Positions 46,257-57,400 are shown, counted from the first letter of the stretch. The stretch is DNA of 64,000 nucleotides from Bacteroidota bacterium (GCA_030682255.1 JAUXOK010000024.1:62001-126000), one strand, 5' to 3'. Program-made: numbers and translations. Notes: generated by a model from the letters alone, not told the origin.

Positions 46257-48683
46257 GTGATACGATTTATAATGTTGTTTTTATTATTTATGGGTTTGTT
46301 AGGTTCTGTGCAATCTCAAATAATAACATTAAAAGACAACGAAACACAAATGCCAATAGAACTGGCAACTATAAAGAGCCAAAACAAAACGACCAACCAA
46401 ACTGAAATTATAACAACAAACTCAGATGGGGAAGCTGATATATCAATTTTTAAAGGTGCTACACCCATAGAGATTAGCCGATTAGGCTATAAAACAGAGA
46501 GACTGAGTTATGATAGTTTAGCTAAAATGAAATTTGAAGTTTTGCTTATTTCAACCATTACTCAGTTTGACCAAGTGGTATTTTCTGCCACCCGTTGGAA
46601 ACAGACATCTAGTCAAATACCATCTAAGATATCTGTTATTTCTTCCAAAAGCATTGTTTTATACAATCCTCAAACTGCTGCTGATTTATTGGTGTCTTCT
46701 GGCGAAGTTTTTGTTCAGAAAAGTCAGCAAGGTGGCGGGAGCCCAATGATAAGAGGCTTTTCTACCAATCGTTTGCTTTACACCATTGATGGCATCAGAA
46801 TGAATTCTGCCATTTTTCGTTCAGGTAATCTGCAAAATGTCATATCGATTGATCCATTTGCTATCGAAAATACCGAGGTTTTGTTTGGTCCAGGGTCTAT
46901 TATTTATGGCAGTGATGCCATTGGAGGTGTGATGAGTTTTCAAACACTTTCACCTAAATTATCCAATTCGGATAAACCATTTATCATTGGCAAAGCAAAC
47001 AGTCGTTTTTCATCTGCAAATAACGAAGCCACCCATCATTTTGATGTCAATGTTGGAGGTAAAAAATGGGCGTCTGTAAGCAGTTTGACACATTCTAAGT
47101 TTGGGGATTTGAAAATGGGTAAATATGGCAAAGATGAATATTTAAAAAAGTATTATGTTCAAAGAATAGACAGCATTGATAGAGTTCTAAATAACCTTGA
47201 TCCTAGAGTGCAAAATCCTACAGGTTATTCTCAAACAAACATGATGCAAAAGCTCATATTTAAACCCAATGAAAAATGGAATTTTGAATACGGGTTTCAT
47301 TATTCTGAAACTTCGGATTATTCCAGATATGACAGATTGATAGAAACGCAATCCAATGGGCTACCTATTTCTGCGGTTTGGAATTATGGTCCACAAGTAT
47401 GGATGATGAATAATTTAATTGTTTCGCATCAACAAAAGAACAAACTTTATGATGTGATGAACATCCGATTGGCTCAGCAATATTTTGAAGAGAGTAGAAT
47501 AGACAGAAGATTGAATCACCATCGTTTGCGAACCAATAAGGAGGAAGTGATGGCATATTCCGCCAACATAGATTTTGAAAAAACTACTCAAAAAAACAGG
47601 TTTTACTACGGCTTAGAATATGTCTTGAATGATGTCATATCGAGGGGTTCAGCCATCGACATCAGAAATGGTAATACCATCCCAGTACCCGACAGATATC
47701 CAGCCTCTAAATGGAGCAGCTATGCCGCCTATTTAAATTATCAATATGTTTTTTCTGATAAGTTTTTGTTGCAAACAGGTGCTCGATTCAATATTTTTAA
47801 TCTTAGTTCCGATTTTACCAGACACTTAAGTTTCTTCCCATTTGATTTTACAAAATCCAACAATTTTAAATCTGCTACAACAGGCAGCTTAGGCTTTGTA
47901 TATTCCCCAAACAAAACATGGAAACTGAGCACCAATGCTAGCACAGGTTTCAGGGCACCAAATGTTGACGATATGGGCAAGGTTTTTGATTTTGTAAGTG
48001 GCGAAGTTGTAGTACCAAACACTTCATTAAAAGCAGAGTACGCCTACAATGGAGAAATAAATGTTTCAAAAATTTTAAAAGATATTATCAAAGTAGATTT
48101 GACAGGCTTTTACACCTATTTAGACAATGCAATGGTTCGAAGACCTTTTCAAGTAAACGGACAAGATAGCATACTTTATAACGGACAAATGAGCCAAGTA
48201 AACGCCATACAAAATGCAGCCAGCGGAACCGTTTATGGATTCAATTTAGGGGTGGAAATTAAATTAGGTTCAGGATTTAACCTACTATCTAAATACAATT
48301 ATCAGAGAGGTAAGGAGGAAATGGACAATGGCATAATTAGCCCATCCAGACATGCCGCCCCATCCTTTGGATTAACACAATTTACATTTCAAAAAAAACA
48401 ATTGATGATGCAGATGTATGCCATGTATAGCGCAGCAGTTAGTAATACACAACTAAACCCCGAAGAACAAATGAAACCCACGCTTTATGCTAAGGATACC
48501 AACGGAAATCCCTACAGCCCAAGTTGGTACACCCTAAATTTCAAAGCGATGTATAAATTTCATCAAAATTTCACCATCCAGTCGGGCATAGAAAACCTAA
48601 CAGACAGAAGATACCGCCCTTATAGTTCGGGCATGGTAGCCCCAGGTAGAAATTTCATCCTTTCTTTAAAAGCCAATTTCTAG
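46257..48683 (+). CDS. TonB-dependent receptor, haem/haemoglobin type
   Basis: This 808-residue outer-membrane receptor starts from GTG, which gives a proper signal peptide (MIRFIMLFLLFMGLLGSVQS); an ATG at 46272 would leave no positive N-region. After a short carboxypeptidase-regulatory-like domain (about 20-95) comes the plug (SQIPSKISVISSK, GGGSPMIRGFSTNRLLYTIDGIRM, IDPFAIENTEVLFGPGSIIYGSDAIGGV), then the 22-stranded barrel. The last residues (RNFILSLKANF) form a typical barrel terminus. The plug resembles haemoglobin/haem receptors, but the ligand is not proven; no haem-uptake neighbours are present. Confidence 0.85.
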   Translation: MIRFIMLFLLFMGLLGSVQSQIITLKDNETQMPIELATIKSQNKTTNQTEIITTNSDGEADISIFKGATPIEISRLGYKTERLSYDSLAKMKFEVLLISTITQFDQVVFSATRWKQTSSQIPSKISVISSKSIVLYNPQTAADLLVSSGEVFVQKSQQGGGSPMIRGFSTNRLLYTIDGIRMNSAIFRSGNLQNVISIDPFAIENTEVLFGPGSIIYGSDAIGGVMSFQTLSPKLSNSDKPFIIGKANSRFSSANNEATHHFDVNVGGKKWASVSSLTHSKFGDLKMGKYGKDEYLKKYYVQRIDSIDRVLNNLDPRVQNPTGYSQTNMMQKLIFKPNEKWNFEYGFHYSETSDYSRYDRLIETQSNGLPISAVWNYGPQVWMMNNLIVSHQQKNKLYDVMNIRLAQQYFEESRIDRRLNHHRLRTNKEEVMAYSANIDFEKTTQKNRFYYGLEYVLNDVISRGSAIDIRNGNTIPVPDRYPASKWSSYAAYLNYQYVFSDKFLLQTGARFNIFNLSSDFTRHLSFFPFDFTKSNNFKSATTGSLGFVYSPNKTWKLSTNASTGFRAPNVDDMGKVFDFVSGEVVVPNTSLKAEYAYNGEINVSKILKDIIKVDLTGFYTYLDNAMVRRPFQVNGQDSILYNGQMSQVNAIQNAASGTVYGFNLGVEIKLGSGFNLLSKYNYQRGKEEMDNGIISPSRHAAPSFGLTQFTFQKKQLMMQMYAMYSAAVSNTQLNPEEQMKPTLYAKDTNGNPYSPSWYTLNFKAMYKFHQNFTIQSGIENLTDRRYRPYSSGMVAPGRNFILSLKANF

Positions 48684-48749
48684 AAAAAATATTGTTTGTA
48701 AATAAAAATAGACTTCGAAAAAATAAGTGAATTCAAAATTATGTGGCAC

Positions 48750-48775
48750 AAAAAAAGCCCCCCTTTCGGGAGGCT
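48750..48775 (-). terminator. Terminator of the beta-helix lipoprotein gene
   Basis: On the minus strand AGCCTCCC pairs with GGGGGGCT (48756-48763) around a GAAA loop, with one G-U pair, and is followed by an uninterrupted U-run (A-run at 48750-48756). It lies 25 bases after the lipoprotein stop. Confidence 0.85.
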
Positions 48776-48800
48776 CTCTAAAGTTTATAGATATTAATTA

Positions 48801-50264
48801 TTAATATGCGATATTTTGTGGATTGAAGTTAGACCAAGTGTCTGTCCAATCTGTTGTTCCGAATGCACCTCTGAATGTTGTGCTTGTAAACCAAGATGAT
48901 ACTTTAGCATCTGTGAATGCTGCACCTGATTGTGTTGCACCTGTGAAAGTAGCAAAGTTTGGATTTTGAGGATAGTCACCTGTTGTTCCAGCTACTGTGC
49001 TATAACCCATTACTAAAGCAACCGGGATACCTGCATCATCAAATGCTTTAGCATAAGCTGTAGTTGCAGTTGGTCTTGGTGTAGTTTCGTTGAAAGTTAA
49101 GTTAGATTTTGTAGTTAAGAAATAATCTTGAACCGCAGTACTAGCAGATGAACCGTTAAAGAATGGTCTTGCAACTCTACCTCTTACAGCTGAACTTACT
49201 AAGATATTTTTATCTAATACACCTGCACCACTAATATAGTTAGGTAAAGTTCCGTCTAAGTTTAAACCTATTGGGAAACCAGCAATAACTGAGTTAAGGA
49301 TAGAGATTTCAGAATTTCTTCTTAGGTGTAAAGCGTGTTGGTAGTTACCACTGAAAGATGATCTAGAAGAAGAGTCATAAGATGGTCCTAAGATGGTCAT
49401 GTTAGAAAACACAGCAGAAGTTTTTGGTGTTGCAGTAGTTCCAGAAGCATCGTTATCAACTTCAAAACCGTTTGAACCAGATTGGTCAGCTGCAAATGGA
49501 TCACGAACAGCTAATCCGAATTGGATTTTACCTGAGTGTCCAAAATCTACGTCAAAGTCATCATCCCAAGTACCGTATGAAATTAAGTATTTACCGTTTA
49601 CAGTTCCACCAAACCATTCAAATCCATCATCACCACCATAGGTAACTTGTACATATTCAATTGTAGTTCCAGAACCTACACCACCCATTGTTAATGAGTT
49701 AGTTTCATTGTTTGGTGTTAATGCGATACCAGCATATTCAATTCTAACATATTTGATTATACCACTGTTATCAGCATCGTTAGCTGTACTTTGGAAAGTT
49801 CCGAAATTTGCAGCTGGTGTGATACCTTCGATAGCTGGATTGTTTTGGTTAACATTAGCTTTACCTAAAACAACTACTCCACCCCAATCACCTTTATCTC
49901 TTTCACCTGGCTCTTGGTTACTTGTCATAACGATTGGTTTAGCTTCTGTTCCTTCAGCGATTAATTTACCACCTTTTTTAACTAACAATGTTCCTTTGGT
50001 TTTTTTCTCACCAAATAAAACTGTTCCTGCTGGAATTGTTAAAGTAATATTGTCATCAATTACAACAATACCTTTTAATAAGTACTTTTTTGTTGCATCT
50101 AATGTTTGAGTAGTTAATGAACCTGATAATTCCACTAAAGTGTCTGTAGGAGCAATAACTGGTGGTTTTGGAGGCTCTGGTGTTTCATCTTTTTTACAAG
50201 ATGTGAATGCAATACTTAATGCTAAAGAAGCTAGCAATGAAGATTTGATTAAATTTAATTTCAT
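48801..50264 (-). CDS. Secreted lipoprotein with beta-helix-like domain
   Basis: The 487-residue protein has a lipoprotein signal ending AFTSC followed by KKDETPEPPKPP, a flexible linker. The body reads like a right-handed beta-helix: short repeated strands with TLTIPAGTVLFG, GTLLVKKGGKLIAEG, IEGITPAANFGTF, YVRIEYAGIAL and VFSNMTILGPSYD. Such folds often bind carbohydrate or act as surface adhesins. It converges with the TonB receptor and has a strong terminator. No catalytic motif is visible; codon use (many GGT, GCT, ACT) suggests high expression. Function is inferred from fold only. Confidence 0.7.
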   Translation of the reverse strand: MKLNLIKSSLLASLALSIAFTSCKKDETPEPPKPPVIAPTDTLVELSGSLTTQTLDATKKYLLKGIVVIDDNITLTIPAGTVLFGEKKTKGTLLVKKGGKLIAEGTEAKPIVMTSNQEPGERDKGDWGGVVVLGKANVNQNNPAIEGITPAANFGTFQSTANDADNSGIIKYVRIEYAGIALTPNNETNSLTMGGVGSGTTIEYVQVTYGGDDGFEWFGGTVNGKYLISYGTWDDDFDVDFGHSGKIQFGLAVRDPFAADQSGSNGFEVDNDASGTTATPKTSAVFSNMTILGPSYDSSSRSSFSGNYQHALHLRRNSEISILNSVIAGFPIGLNLDGTLPNYISGAGVLDKNILVSSAVRGRVARPFFNGSSASTAVQDYFLTTKSNLTFNETTPRPTATTAYAKAFDDAGIPVALVMGYSTVAGTTGDYPQNPNFATFTGATQSGAAFTDAKVSSWFTSTTFRGAFGTTDWTDTWSNFNPQNIAY

Positions 50265-50387
50265 GATTTTTTTCGAATTTTTGATGATGCAAAATTGAAC
50301 TTACTATATTAAGTCTGTATTAATTTGGTTTTATCAAAAAGTGATTGTTTGTCTTGCAATGTAAATAAATTGTTTTTAAATTAGCAT

Positions 50388-51074
50388 TTACCACCCGTTT
50401 TCACCCAATAAAGGCACAAAGCTAAATTCATCAAACACCTCTGTAGAGAAATTGCCGTCTTCTTTTTTGGTGAGTCTCACCATCTTTTGTGTTTTTAAAG
50501 ATTGCCCAACGGGGATAATGATACTGCCACCCACATTCAGTTGATTAACCAATGCTTTAGGCACAGCAGGTGCAGCAGCTGTAACAATAATTTTATCAAA
50601 AGGCGCTTTTTGTAACCAACCCTTGGTGCCATCTCCCACTAAAAAATGTGGTTGATAATCTATTTTAAATTTAAAAGCTTTAATGACATCTTTTAGCAAT
50701 GCTATAGATAACTGACTTAATAAAGCATGTCTTTCGATAGAATACAATTCGGCTCCCAACATCATCAAGACCAAAGCCTGATAACCGCTGCCTGTTCCTA
50801 TTTCTAAAACCTTATCGCCTTTTTTAATATTAAGCAATTGGGTTTGATAGGCAACAGTGTAGGGCTGAGAAATGGTTTGCCCTTCTTCTATCGGAAAAGC
50901 TTTGTCTTCGTAGGCATGAGATTCAAAATCTACGGGTAAAAACAAATGCCTTGGAATGAGTCTCATCACTTCCAAAACGGAAGCATTGCTGATGCCTTTT
51001 GATTGCAATAAATCGATTAATTCATTGCGTTGTCCTTGATGCTTAAAAGTATCTATTAGTTCTGCTTTGTTCAA
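50388..51074 (-). CDS. pcm: Protein-L-isoaspartate O-methyltransferase
   Basis: PCM repairs isoaspartyl residues in aged proteins using S-adenosylmethionine. The 228-residue protein has the N-terminal RHLFLPVDFESHAYEDKAFPI and GQTISQPYTVAYQ motifs, and the methyltransferase core VLEIGTGSGYQALVL with IERHALL. It starts from TTG at 51074, as no ATG lies before the conserved HQGQRNEL region. It is divergent from the Gfo/Idh gene with a gap of about 50 bases, in which the promoters must overlap. Confidence 0.95.
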   Translation of the reverse strand: MNKAELIDTFKHQGQRNELIDLLQSKGISNASVLEVMRLIPRHLFLPVDFESHAYEDKAFPIEEGQTISQPYTVAYQTQLLNIKKGDKVLEIGTGSGYQALVLMMLGAELYSIERHALLSQLSIALLKDVIKAFKFKIDYQPHFLVGDGTKGWLQKAPFDKIIVTAAAPAVPKALVNQLNVGGSIIIPVGQSLKTQKMVRLTKKEDGNFSTEVFDEFSFVPLLGENGW

Positions 51075-51126
51075 AATTGTATGTTCTTTAGTACACGGTT
51101 AATAAATAAAAAAACACTCTTACCGA

Positions 51127-52143
51127 ATGATTTGCAAATTTGCAACAAATATAAACGACTATAATTTGTTTAAAAAAATTAAAATAGGAATTGCAGGTGA
51201 AATAAATGCTTGTCAAAAATACATTGACAATATTAGTAAACAACCAGCATATGAAATTGTAGGCACTTTTGATACCTCTAATCCAAATAACTTCGCAAGT
51301 TTTTATGGCATTTATCCGTTTACAGATTTTATCAATCGTTTGGATGCCGTTGTGTTTTGTGGCATCGAACACATTAGTATTCAAGGATTAATTGTTGAAG
51401 CTGTTAGAAGTAGTAAACACATCATGGTCGAAAAATTCCCTGATTTAGATTACAATGCTTGGTCTGTTATTCAAAAACTGACCAAAGAAGCAGATGTCAT
51501 TTTTGCAATTTCAAATATCTTAGGCAATAGTTGTCAATACATTGCAGCAAAAAACCTCAGTCACAAACCTAGTTTTATTCAGAGCAACGTTAAAGTCCCA
51601 TTTCAAACCAAACAATCAGAAATTGCAACAAAACAATTGTTGTTAGAAAATATTGACATGGTTTTAAGATGTGTAAACTCCCCTATTCAAAAAGTAGATA
51701 TCACCAAACACTACATTTTCAATAGCAAACCAGCTAGTCCTGACGAAATTAAATTCAACATTCTATTTGATAATAAAACCACTGCTGAAATTATTTTAAA
51801 TTCAATAGAAAACCAAGATAGCAACATCTTTAAGCTTTATCAAAAAGGGAAAATCATTAAAGTAGATATTAATGCTTACAGTATGGAAGAAACTAGGCAT
51901 TATGATGAAAATGATAATCATTTAAGCTTATTCCACTCTACTGATTCAAATTTGACAGACCAACCACAAATTCAAAAAACCGAAAAAAACATTATTTACT
52001 TTGATATAATTCAAAAAGATTTACTGAACTTTGTAGATTGTATTACAAACCATGTCACCCCATTAGTTTCTATCGAAGAATCTATGGATGTTGTGAGTGT
52101 TTTGCAAGACTTGACCTACAATTATAATGAGATATTTGTTTAG
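51127..52143 (+). CDS. Gfo/Idh/MocA-like oxidoreductase
   Basis: The protein (338 residues from the ATG) has the Rossmann opening IKIGIAGEINACQKYIDNI and the segments LDAVVFCGIEH and HIMVEKFPDLDYNAW, containing the EK motif of the Gfo/Idh family. Family members reduce or oxidise sugars or related compounds with NAD(P). The first 17 residues are poorly family-like; TTG at 51166 is a possible alternative start, leaving TTTGCAAATTTG (51131-51142) as a promoter element. Its end overlaps the next lipoprotein gene by 17 bases, and a sugar transferase follows, suggesting nucleotide-sugar or glycan metabolism. Confidence 0.75.
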   Translation: MICKFATNINDYNLFKKIKIGIAGEINACQKYIDNISKQPAYEIVGTFDTSNPNNFASFYGIYPFTDFINRLDAVVFCGIEHISIQGLIVEAVRSSKHIMVEKFPDLDYNAWSVIQKLTKEADVIFAISNILGNSCQYIAAKNLSHKPSFIQSNVKVPFQTKQSEIATKQLLLENIDMVLRCVNSPIQKVDITKHYIFNSKPASPDEIKFNILFDNKTTAEIILNSIENQDSNIFKLYQKGKIIKVDINAYSMEETRHYDENDNHLSLFHSTDSNLTDQPQIQKTEKNIIYFDIIQKDLLNFVDCITNHVTPLVSIEESMDVVSVLQDLTYNYNEIFV

Positions 52144-53014
52144 AATTTCACCTTTCTTAGCCTTGTTTTTTCTCTTGTCTTGCAAATCAGAAAAGGAGAT
52201 TAAACCCGCTTATTTATACATTGCGCCATTTACATTTACAACCAATCCAAATACGCAAGGACTCAATACTTTCGAAATAACCAGTGCCAAAGTATTTGTG
52301 AATGGCAAAGAAATTGGTAATTTTCAAATTCCAAACACCATTCCAGTAATCCATGAAGGCAATGCTATTATAGAAATTTTTCCGAACGTCAAAGAAAATG
52401 CTACAGTCAATAATCAGAAATATTACATCCCCTATTTGTATCACACAGCCAATAAAACATTAAGGGCCTTAAAAACTGACTCTATTTTTCCAACATCTGT
52501 TTATCGCAATAGCACAAACTTTGCGTGGATTGAAGATTTTGACGACCAAACACTTTCTATTTCTCCTTCAGGTTTAAGTAATTCCAATGATTCTATTCAA
52601 ATTATCCAAATGAATACTCCTGGAGTAGATGCTCCATTTTCAGGTTCTAGTCATTGCGGATTAATAGAAATGAAATCTGATACAACTGCTTTATTTGAAA
52701 TTAGCACTCTTTCTAACTTTGCTTTACCCAACAAAGGATCAGATGTATACTTAGAGCTAGATATTAAATCTAACATTTTTGTTCAAATAGGTATATACTC
52801 AGATGATGGATTTTCGGTTATTCAATCACCGGTATTGGTGGTAAACCAAACTGGTGGGCTATGGAAAAAAATCTACGTCAACCTAAAATCAGAAACTGGC
52901 AATCTACCAAATAATACCAGAACAAAAATATTTATTGGTATTTTCAAAAACAGCGATTTTCAAGGCACTCCTCAAATATATTTAGACAACATTAAACTCA
53001 TATACCTGAATTGA
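52127..53014 (+). CDS. Lipoprotein with carbohydrate-binding-like beta-sandwich
   Basis: The 295-residue protein has a lipoprotein signal ending FFLLSC followed by KSEKEIKP. The N-terminal half (about 25-120) is beta-rich. The C-terminal half (about 135-295: FAWIEDFDDQTLS, SHCGLIEMKS, VYLELDIKSNIFVQIG, IYLDNIKLIYL) has the pattern of jelly-roll carbohydrate-binding modules, though this is by eye. It overlaps the oxidoreductase gene by 17 bases and the sugar transferase gene by 4 bases, forming a tight three-gene unit. Its role is unknown. Confidence 0.7.
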   Translation: MRYLFRISPFLALFFLLSCKSEKEIKPAYLYIAPFTFTTNPNTQGLNTFEITSAKVFVNGKEIGNFQIPNTIPVIHEGNAIIEIFPNVKENATVNNQKYYIPYLYHTANKTLRALKTDSIFPTSVYRNSTNFAWIEDFDDQTLSISPSGLSNSNDSIQIIQMNTPGVDAPFSGSSHCGLIEMKSDTTALFEISTLSNFALPNKGSDVYLELDIKSNIFVQIGIYSDDGFSVIQSPVLVVNQTGGLWKKIYVNLKSETGNLPNNTRTKIFIGIFKNSDFQGTPQIYLDNIKLIYLN

Positions 53015-54426
53015 ACAACAAAATTCAAACTATAAAATATATTTTCTCCGATTACTTATCGGCTGCAATAGTATGGTTTTTATTATTTTGGTTCAGAAAA
53101 CAATACATAGATACCGCACACAGCGATTACCAGATTCCTTTAGAAAACGACACTAAACTGTTATTAGGTATTATTGCCATTCCAATATTTTGGATTATCA
53201 TTTATCAATTAACTGGTTATTATAAAAACATTTTCAGACGTTCGCGTTTAAAAGAATTAACTCAAACCATTTACACCGGTTTTTTTGGAACACTCGTTAT
53301 CTTTTTTACGCTCTTATTGGATGACAGTGTAAGTAGCTACAAGGGTTATTATCAAACTTTTACATTATTATTAACACTTCAAATACTTTTAACTTACTTA
53401 GGTAGATTTATTTTATCTACTATTACTAATAGAAAAATACAAAGGCGTGAAATTGGTTTTAATACTTTGATTGTTGGCTCAAATGAAAAAGCTCTTAAAC
53501 TGTATTTAGAATTAGAAAACGCTAAAATCAACAATGGATTTAAATTCATTGGTTTTGTTACAGTAAATGGTGAAGAAACAAGCACTTTGAGTAAACATCT
53601 TCCTTATTTTGGTAAATACACAGAATTAAAATCATTGATTCAAACTTATCAAATTGAGGAATTGATCATTGCATTAGAATCTACCGAACATGATAAGTTA
53701 AGTGCCGTATTTAATATTGTAGAAAACGAAAATGTATTTTTAAAAATAATTCCTGACATGTATTCAATTTTTACTAGAATGGTAAAAATGAATAATATTT
53801 TAGGTGCTGTTTTAATAGAAATTGATTTTGAAGTGATGCCTCAATGGCAAAAAAGCGTAAAACGAATTTTTGATATTTCATTTTCAATTGTAATCATTTT
53901 ACTTACTTTTCCTATGATGCTAATAATAGCAATATTAGTAACACTAAGTAGCAAAGGTCCAATTTTATTTAAACAAGAGCGTATTGGCTTAAAAGGCAAA
54001 CCTTTTAAAATCATCAAATTCAGAACCATGAAAACAGATGCAGAAGCCAATGGCCCACAACTTTCAAGAGAAGACGATCCACGAATTACATCCATAGGCA
54101 GAATTTTAAGAAAAACTAGGCTTGATGAATTTCCTCAATTTTTTAATGTATTAATTGGTGACATGAGCATTGTAGGACCCCGACCAGAAAGACAGTTCTT
54201 TATTGATCAAATCATCTCAAAAGCACCTTATTACAAAAGACTTCAAAAAGTAAAACCTGGCATCACCAGTTGGGGTCAAGTGAAATACGGTTATGCAGAA
54301 AATGTAGAACAAATGATAGAACGCTTGTATTACGATATTCTGTATATTGAAAACAATAGTTTAGGATTAGATTTCAAAATCATAGCTTACACCGTTTTGA
54401 TTATGATTCAAGGTAGAGGAAAATAA
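53011..54426 (+). CDS. Polyprenyl-phosphate sugar phosphotransferase (WcaJ-like)
   Basis: This enzyme starts glycan synthesis by moving a sugar 1-phosphate to undecaprenyl phosphate at the inner membrane. The 471-residue protein has an N-terminal set of four membrane helices (about 10-130), a soluble CoA-binding-like domain (145-265), and the catalytic domain from about 275. That domain carries KRIFDISFSIVIILL, FKQERIGLKGKPFKIIKFRTM, RKTRLDEFPQFFNVLIGDMS and VGPRPE. It begins with TTG overlapping the previous stop as TTGA. It could initiate the polysaccharide exported by the operon at 36.1-41.7 kb, but this is inference. Confidence 0.92.
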   Translation: MNNKIQTIKYIFSDYLSAAIVWFLLFWFRKQYIDTAHSDYQIPLENDTKLLLGIIAIPIFWIIIYQLTGYYKNIFRRSRLKELTQTIYTGFFGTLVIFFTLLLDDSVSSYKGYYQTFTLLLTLQILLTYLGRFILSTITNRKIQRREIGFNTLIVGSNEKALKLYLELENAKINNGFKFIGFVTVNGEETSTLSKHLPYFGKYTELKSLIQTYQIEELIIALESTEHDKLSAVFNIVENENVFLKIIPDMYSIFTRMVKMNNILGAVLIEIDFEVMPQWQKSVKRIFDISFSIVIILLTFPMMLIIAILVTLSSKGPILFKQERIGLKGKPFKIIKFRTMKTDAEANGPQLSREDDPRITSIGRILRKTRLDEFPQFFNVLIGDMSIVGPRPERQFFIDQIISKAPYYKRLQKVKPGITSWGQVKYGYAENVEQMIERLYYDILYIENNSLGLDFKIIAYTVLIMIQGRGK

Positions 54427-54488
54427 GATTTGTAGAAATTTTTTTACGAATTTTTACATTATTTTCGCAAAGCAAAAAATAAATTTCA

Positions 54489-57400
54489 ATGAAAACATCT
54501 CGCCTTAAAAAGCTACTGCTTTATGTATTAGCTCTTCCTTTGTTGCTGTTTGGCGTATTCACAAGTATTTTATACTTTAAGCAAGACGCTATAGTCAAAG
54601 TACTGATTCAAACACTTAACGATGATTTTACTGGTGAAATAGAACTGCAAGAAAGCCATATTTCGCCATTTGCTAACTTCCCATATATTTCCATTGATTT
54701 AGAAGGCGTAAAAATATATCAAGATAAAGACCAAAAAAAAGCGCCTATTTTAGATGTTAAAGACATCTACCTTGGCTTTGATTTAACAACCCTCATTAGC
54801 GGTAAATTTGATATCAAATCATTGAAACTTAAAGATGGATACATCCACATCATACAGCATAAAAATGGCGAATTTAATATTTCAAAAGCTTTAGAAAGCA
54901 CCAGTGAAACAGAAGAAACCAGCGAAGAATTACATTTAGATTTAAGGCGTATTGAATTAGTTAATATTGAAATTGATAAACTCAACGAGGCAAACAATGT
55001 ATTATTAGATTTAAAAATCAGTAAAGCTAAATCTAAATTTAAAACAAACGAAGAGTCTACAAATGTTTCCTTAGATTCTAAATTTTTATTGTCTGTTTTG
55101 AAAGATGGAGACAGCACAGTCATAAAAAACAAACACTTTGACTTAGACACCAAATTAGAATACACCAATGTTACACAAATTTTGTATATCAAACCTTCAG
55201 AATTATATCTAGAACAAGCTTTATTTAAAATGGGAGGCACCATTGATTTTGATGATGACATGAACCTTGACTTAAAATTTGAAGGTGCAAAACCCAATTT
55301 CGACTTATTTATCGCCTTTGCTCCCGAAAAATTAGCGCCTGCATTAAAAAAATATGAAAACAAAGGCAAAGTGTATTTTGATTGTTCAATAAAAGGCAAG
55401 TCAATTAATGGACACAATCCTAAAATTGATGCAAACTTTGGTTGTTCTGATGCTTATTTTTCTAATACAATTAACAAAAAAAAATTAGACCAATTGCAGT
55501 TTAAAGGACATTTTACAAATGGCGAAGCGCGCAACACTTCTACCATGGCATTTTCCTTAATGGACTTTGCTGCACGTCCAGAAGCTGGAAAATTTAGCGG
55601 CAATTTAATTGTAAAAAACTTTGATTCGCCTGATATTGATTTAAAGCTTGTTTCAGATTTTGAACTTGATTTTTTGGCTAAGTTTTTTAATTTAGAAGAT
55701 CTCAAAAACCTCAAAGGAAGTGTAAAGCTCACTATGAATTTCAGAGACATCATTGACTTAGAACACCCCGAACGCAGTATTGAAAAATTAAACGAATCTT
55801 ACTTCACTGAATTGATGGTAAAAGACCTCAGTTTTTCATCACCAGAATATCATTTAGCACTTAATGATTTAGATATTAATGCCACTGTAAAAGGTAGCGA
55901 AGCTAAAATCGATTACTTTAACATGAAAGTCGGAAAGTCTGATATTTCCATTAAAGGCACAGTGAGTGATTTGCCAGCTATCATTCACCATACGGATAAA
56001 TTAGTATCCACAGAATTATCCATCAACTCTAAATATTTAGATATTTTTGAGCTTACAAACACAGGCAAGGTAGGCAACAAACCATTTGACGAACAAATCG
56101 AAAATTTCAGTGTAAAATTTGCTTTTAAAAGTTCTGCAAAAGCGCTTACAGAATCACCTACTCTACCCGTTGGAGAATTTTTTATTCAAGATTTGTATGC
56201 CAAAATGAAACACTATCCTCATGCCTTACATGATTTTCATGCTGATGTTTTGATTGATGAGCATAATTTTAGAATTATTGACTTCACAGGAGAAATTGAT
56301 AAAAGTGACTTTCATTTTGCTGGCAAACTCCTAAACTATGATTTGTGGTTTAACGAAAACCCTAAAGGTGATACTAAGATTGAGTTTGCGTTAGATTCAA
56401 GGTTGTTGCATTTAGAAGATTTATTTGCCTATGGAGGCGAAAACCATGTACCAGAAGACTATCGACACGAAGAATTTAAAAAATTTAAAGCACATGGTTT
56501 TGCTGATTTACATTTTAACAAAAGCTTGCATTCAGCAGATATTTATATCGACCAAATAGAAGCCACCATGAAAGTTCACCCAATGCGTTTTGAGAAATTT
56601 TCTGGCAGAGTTCATATAGAAGACCAACATCTTACTATTGAAAATTTAGTAGGTAAAATTGGTAAATCATCCTTTTCGACAAATATGACCTATTATTACG
56701 GAACGGATAAAAAAATCAAAAAAAGAGACAATAAAATATACATCTCTGCACCTTATTTAGATTTTGATGAATTGTTTAATTACAACCCACCTCCAAAAAC
56801 AGGTAATACAAAACCTGTCAATCACGAAGCAGCCTTCAATATTTTTGATGTACCCTTCCCTGACATGAGTTTCCATTTCGACATCAAACATTTAAGATAT
56901 CACCGCTACATATTAGATGACTTTTATTCTAAATTTCGCTCACAAGAAAATCACTATTTATACATTGATACCATGAGTTTATTGGCAGCAGGCGGCAATA
57001 TAAACATTAAAGGATATTTCAATGGTTCTGATAAAAAGAAAATATATTTTAGTCCAAACATCCGATTAAAAAATGTAGATTTAGATAAACTCATGTTTAA
57101 GTTCGAAAACTTTGGGCAAGATCACCTCATTTCAGAGCAGTTGCATGGCAAACTAACAGGACGCTTGTATGGAAAAATCCATATGCATGCTGATATGATT
57201 CCTATTATCAATGATTCTGAAATACATTTGGATGTTGAAGTTACTAAAGGTCGATTAGAAAACTATGGACCTATGCAATATTTGGCTGATTTTTTCAAAG
57301 ATAAAAATCTTTCTAAAGTGTTATTTGATACTTTGGCAAACCACATTGATATAATCAATGGCGTGACCACTATTCCCAAAATGTTAATCAATTCATCGCT

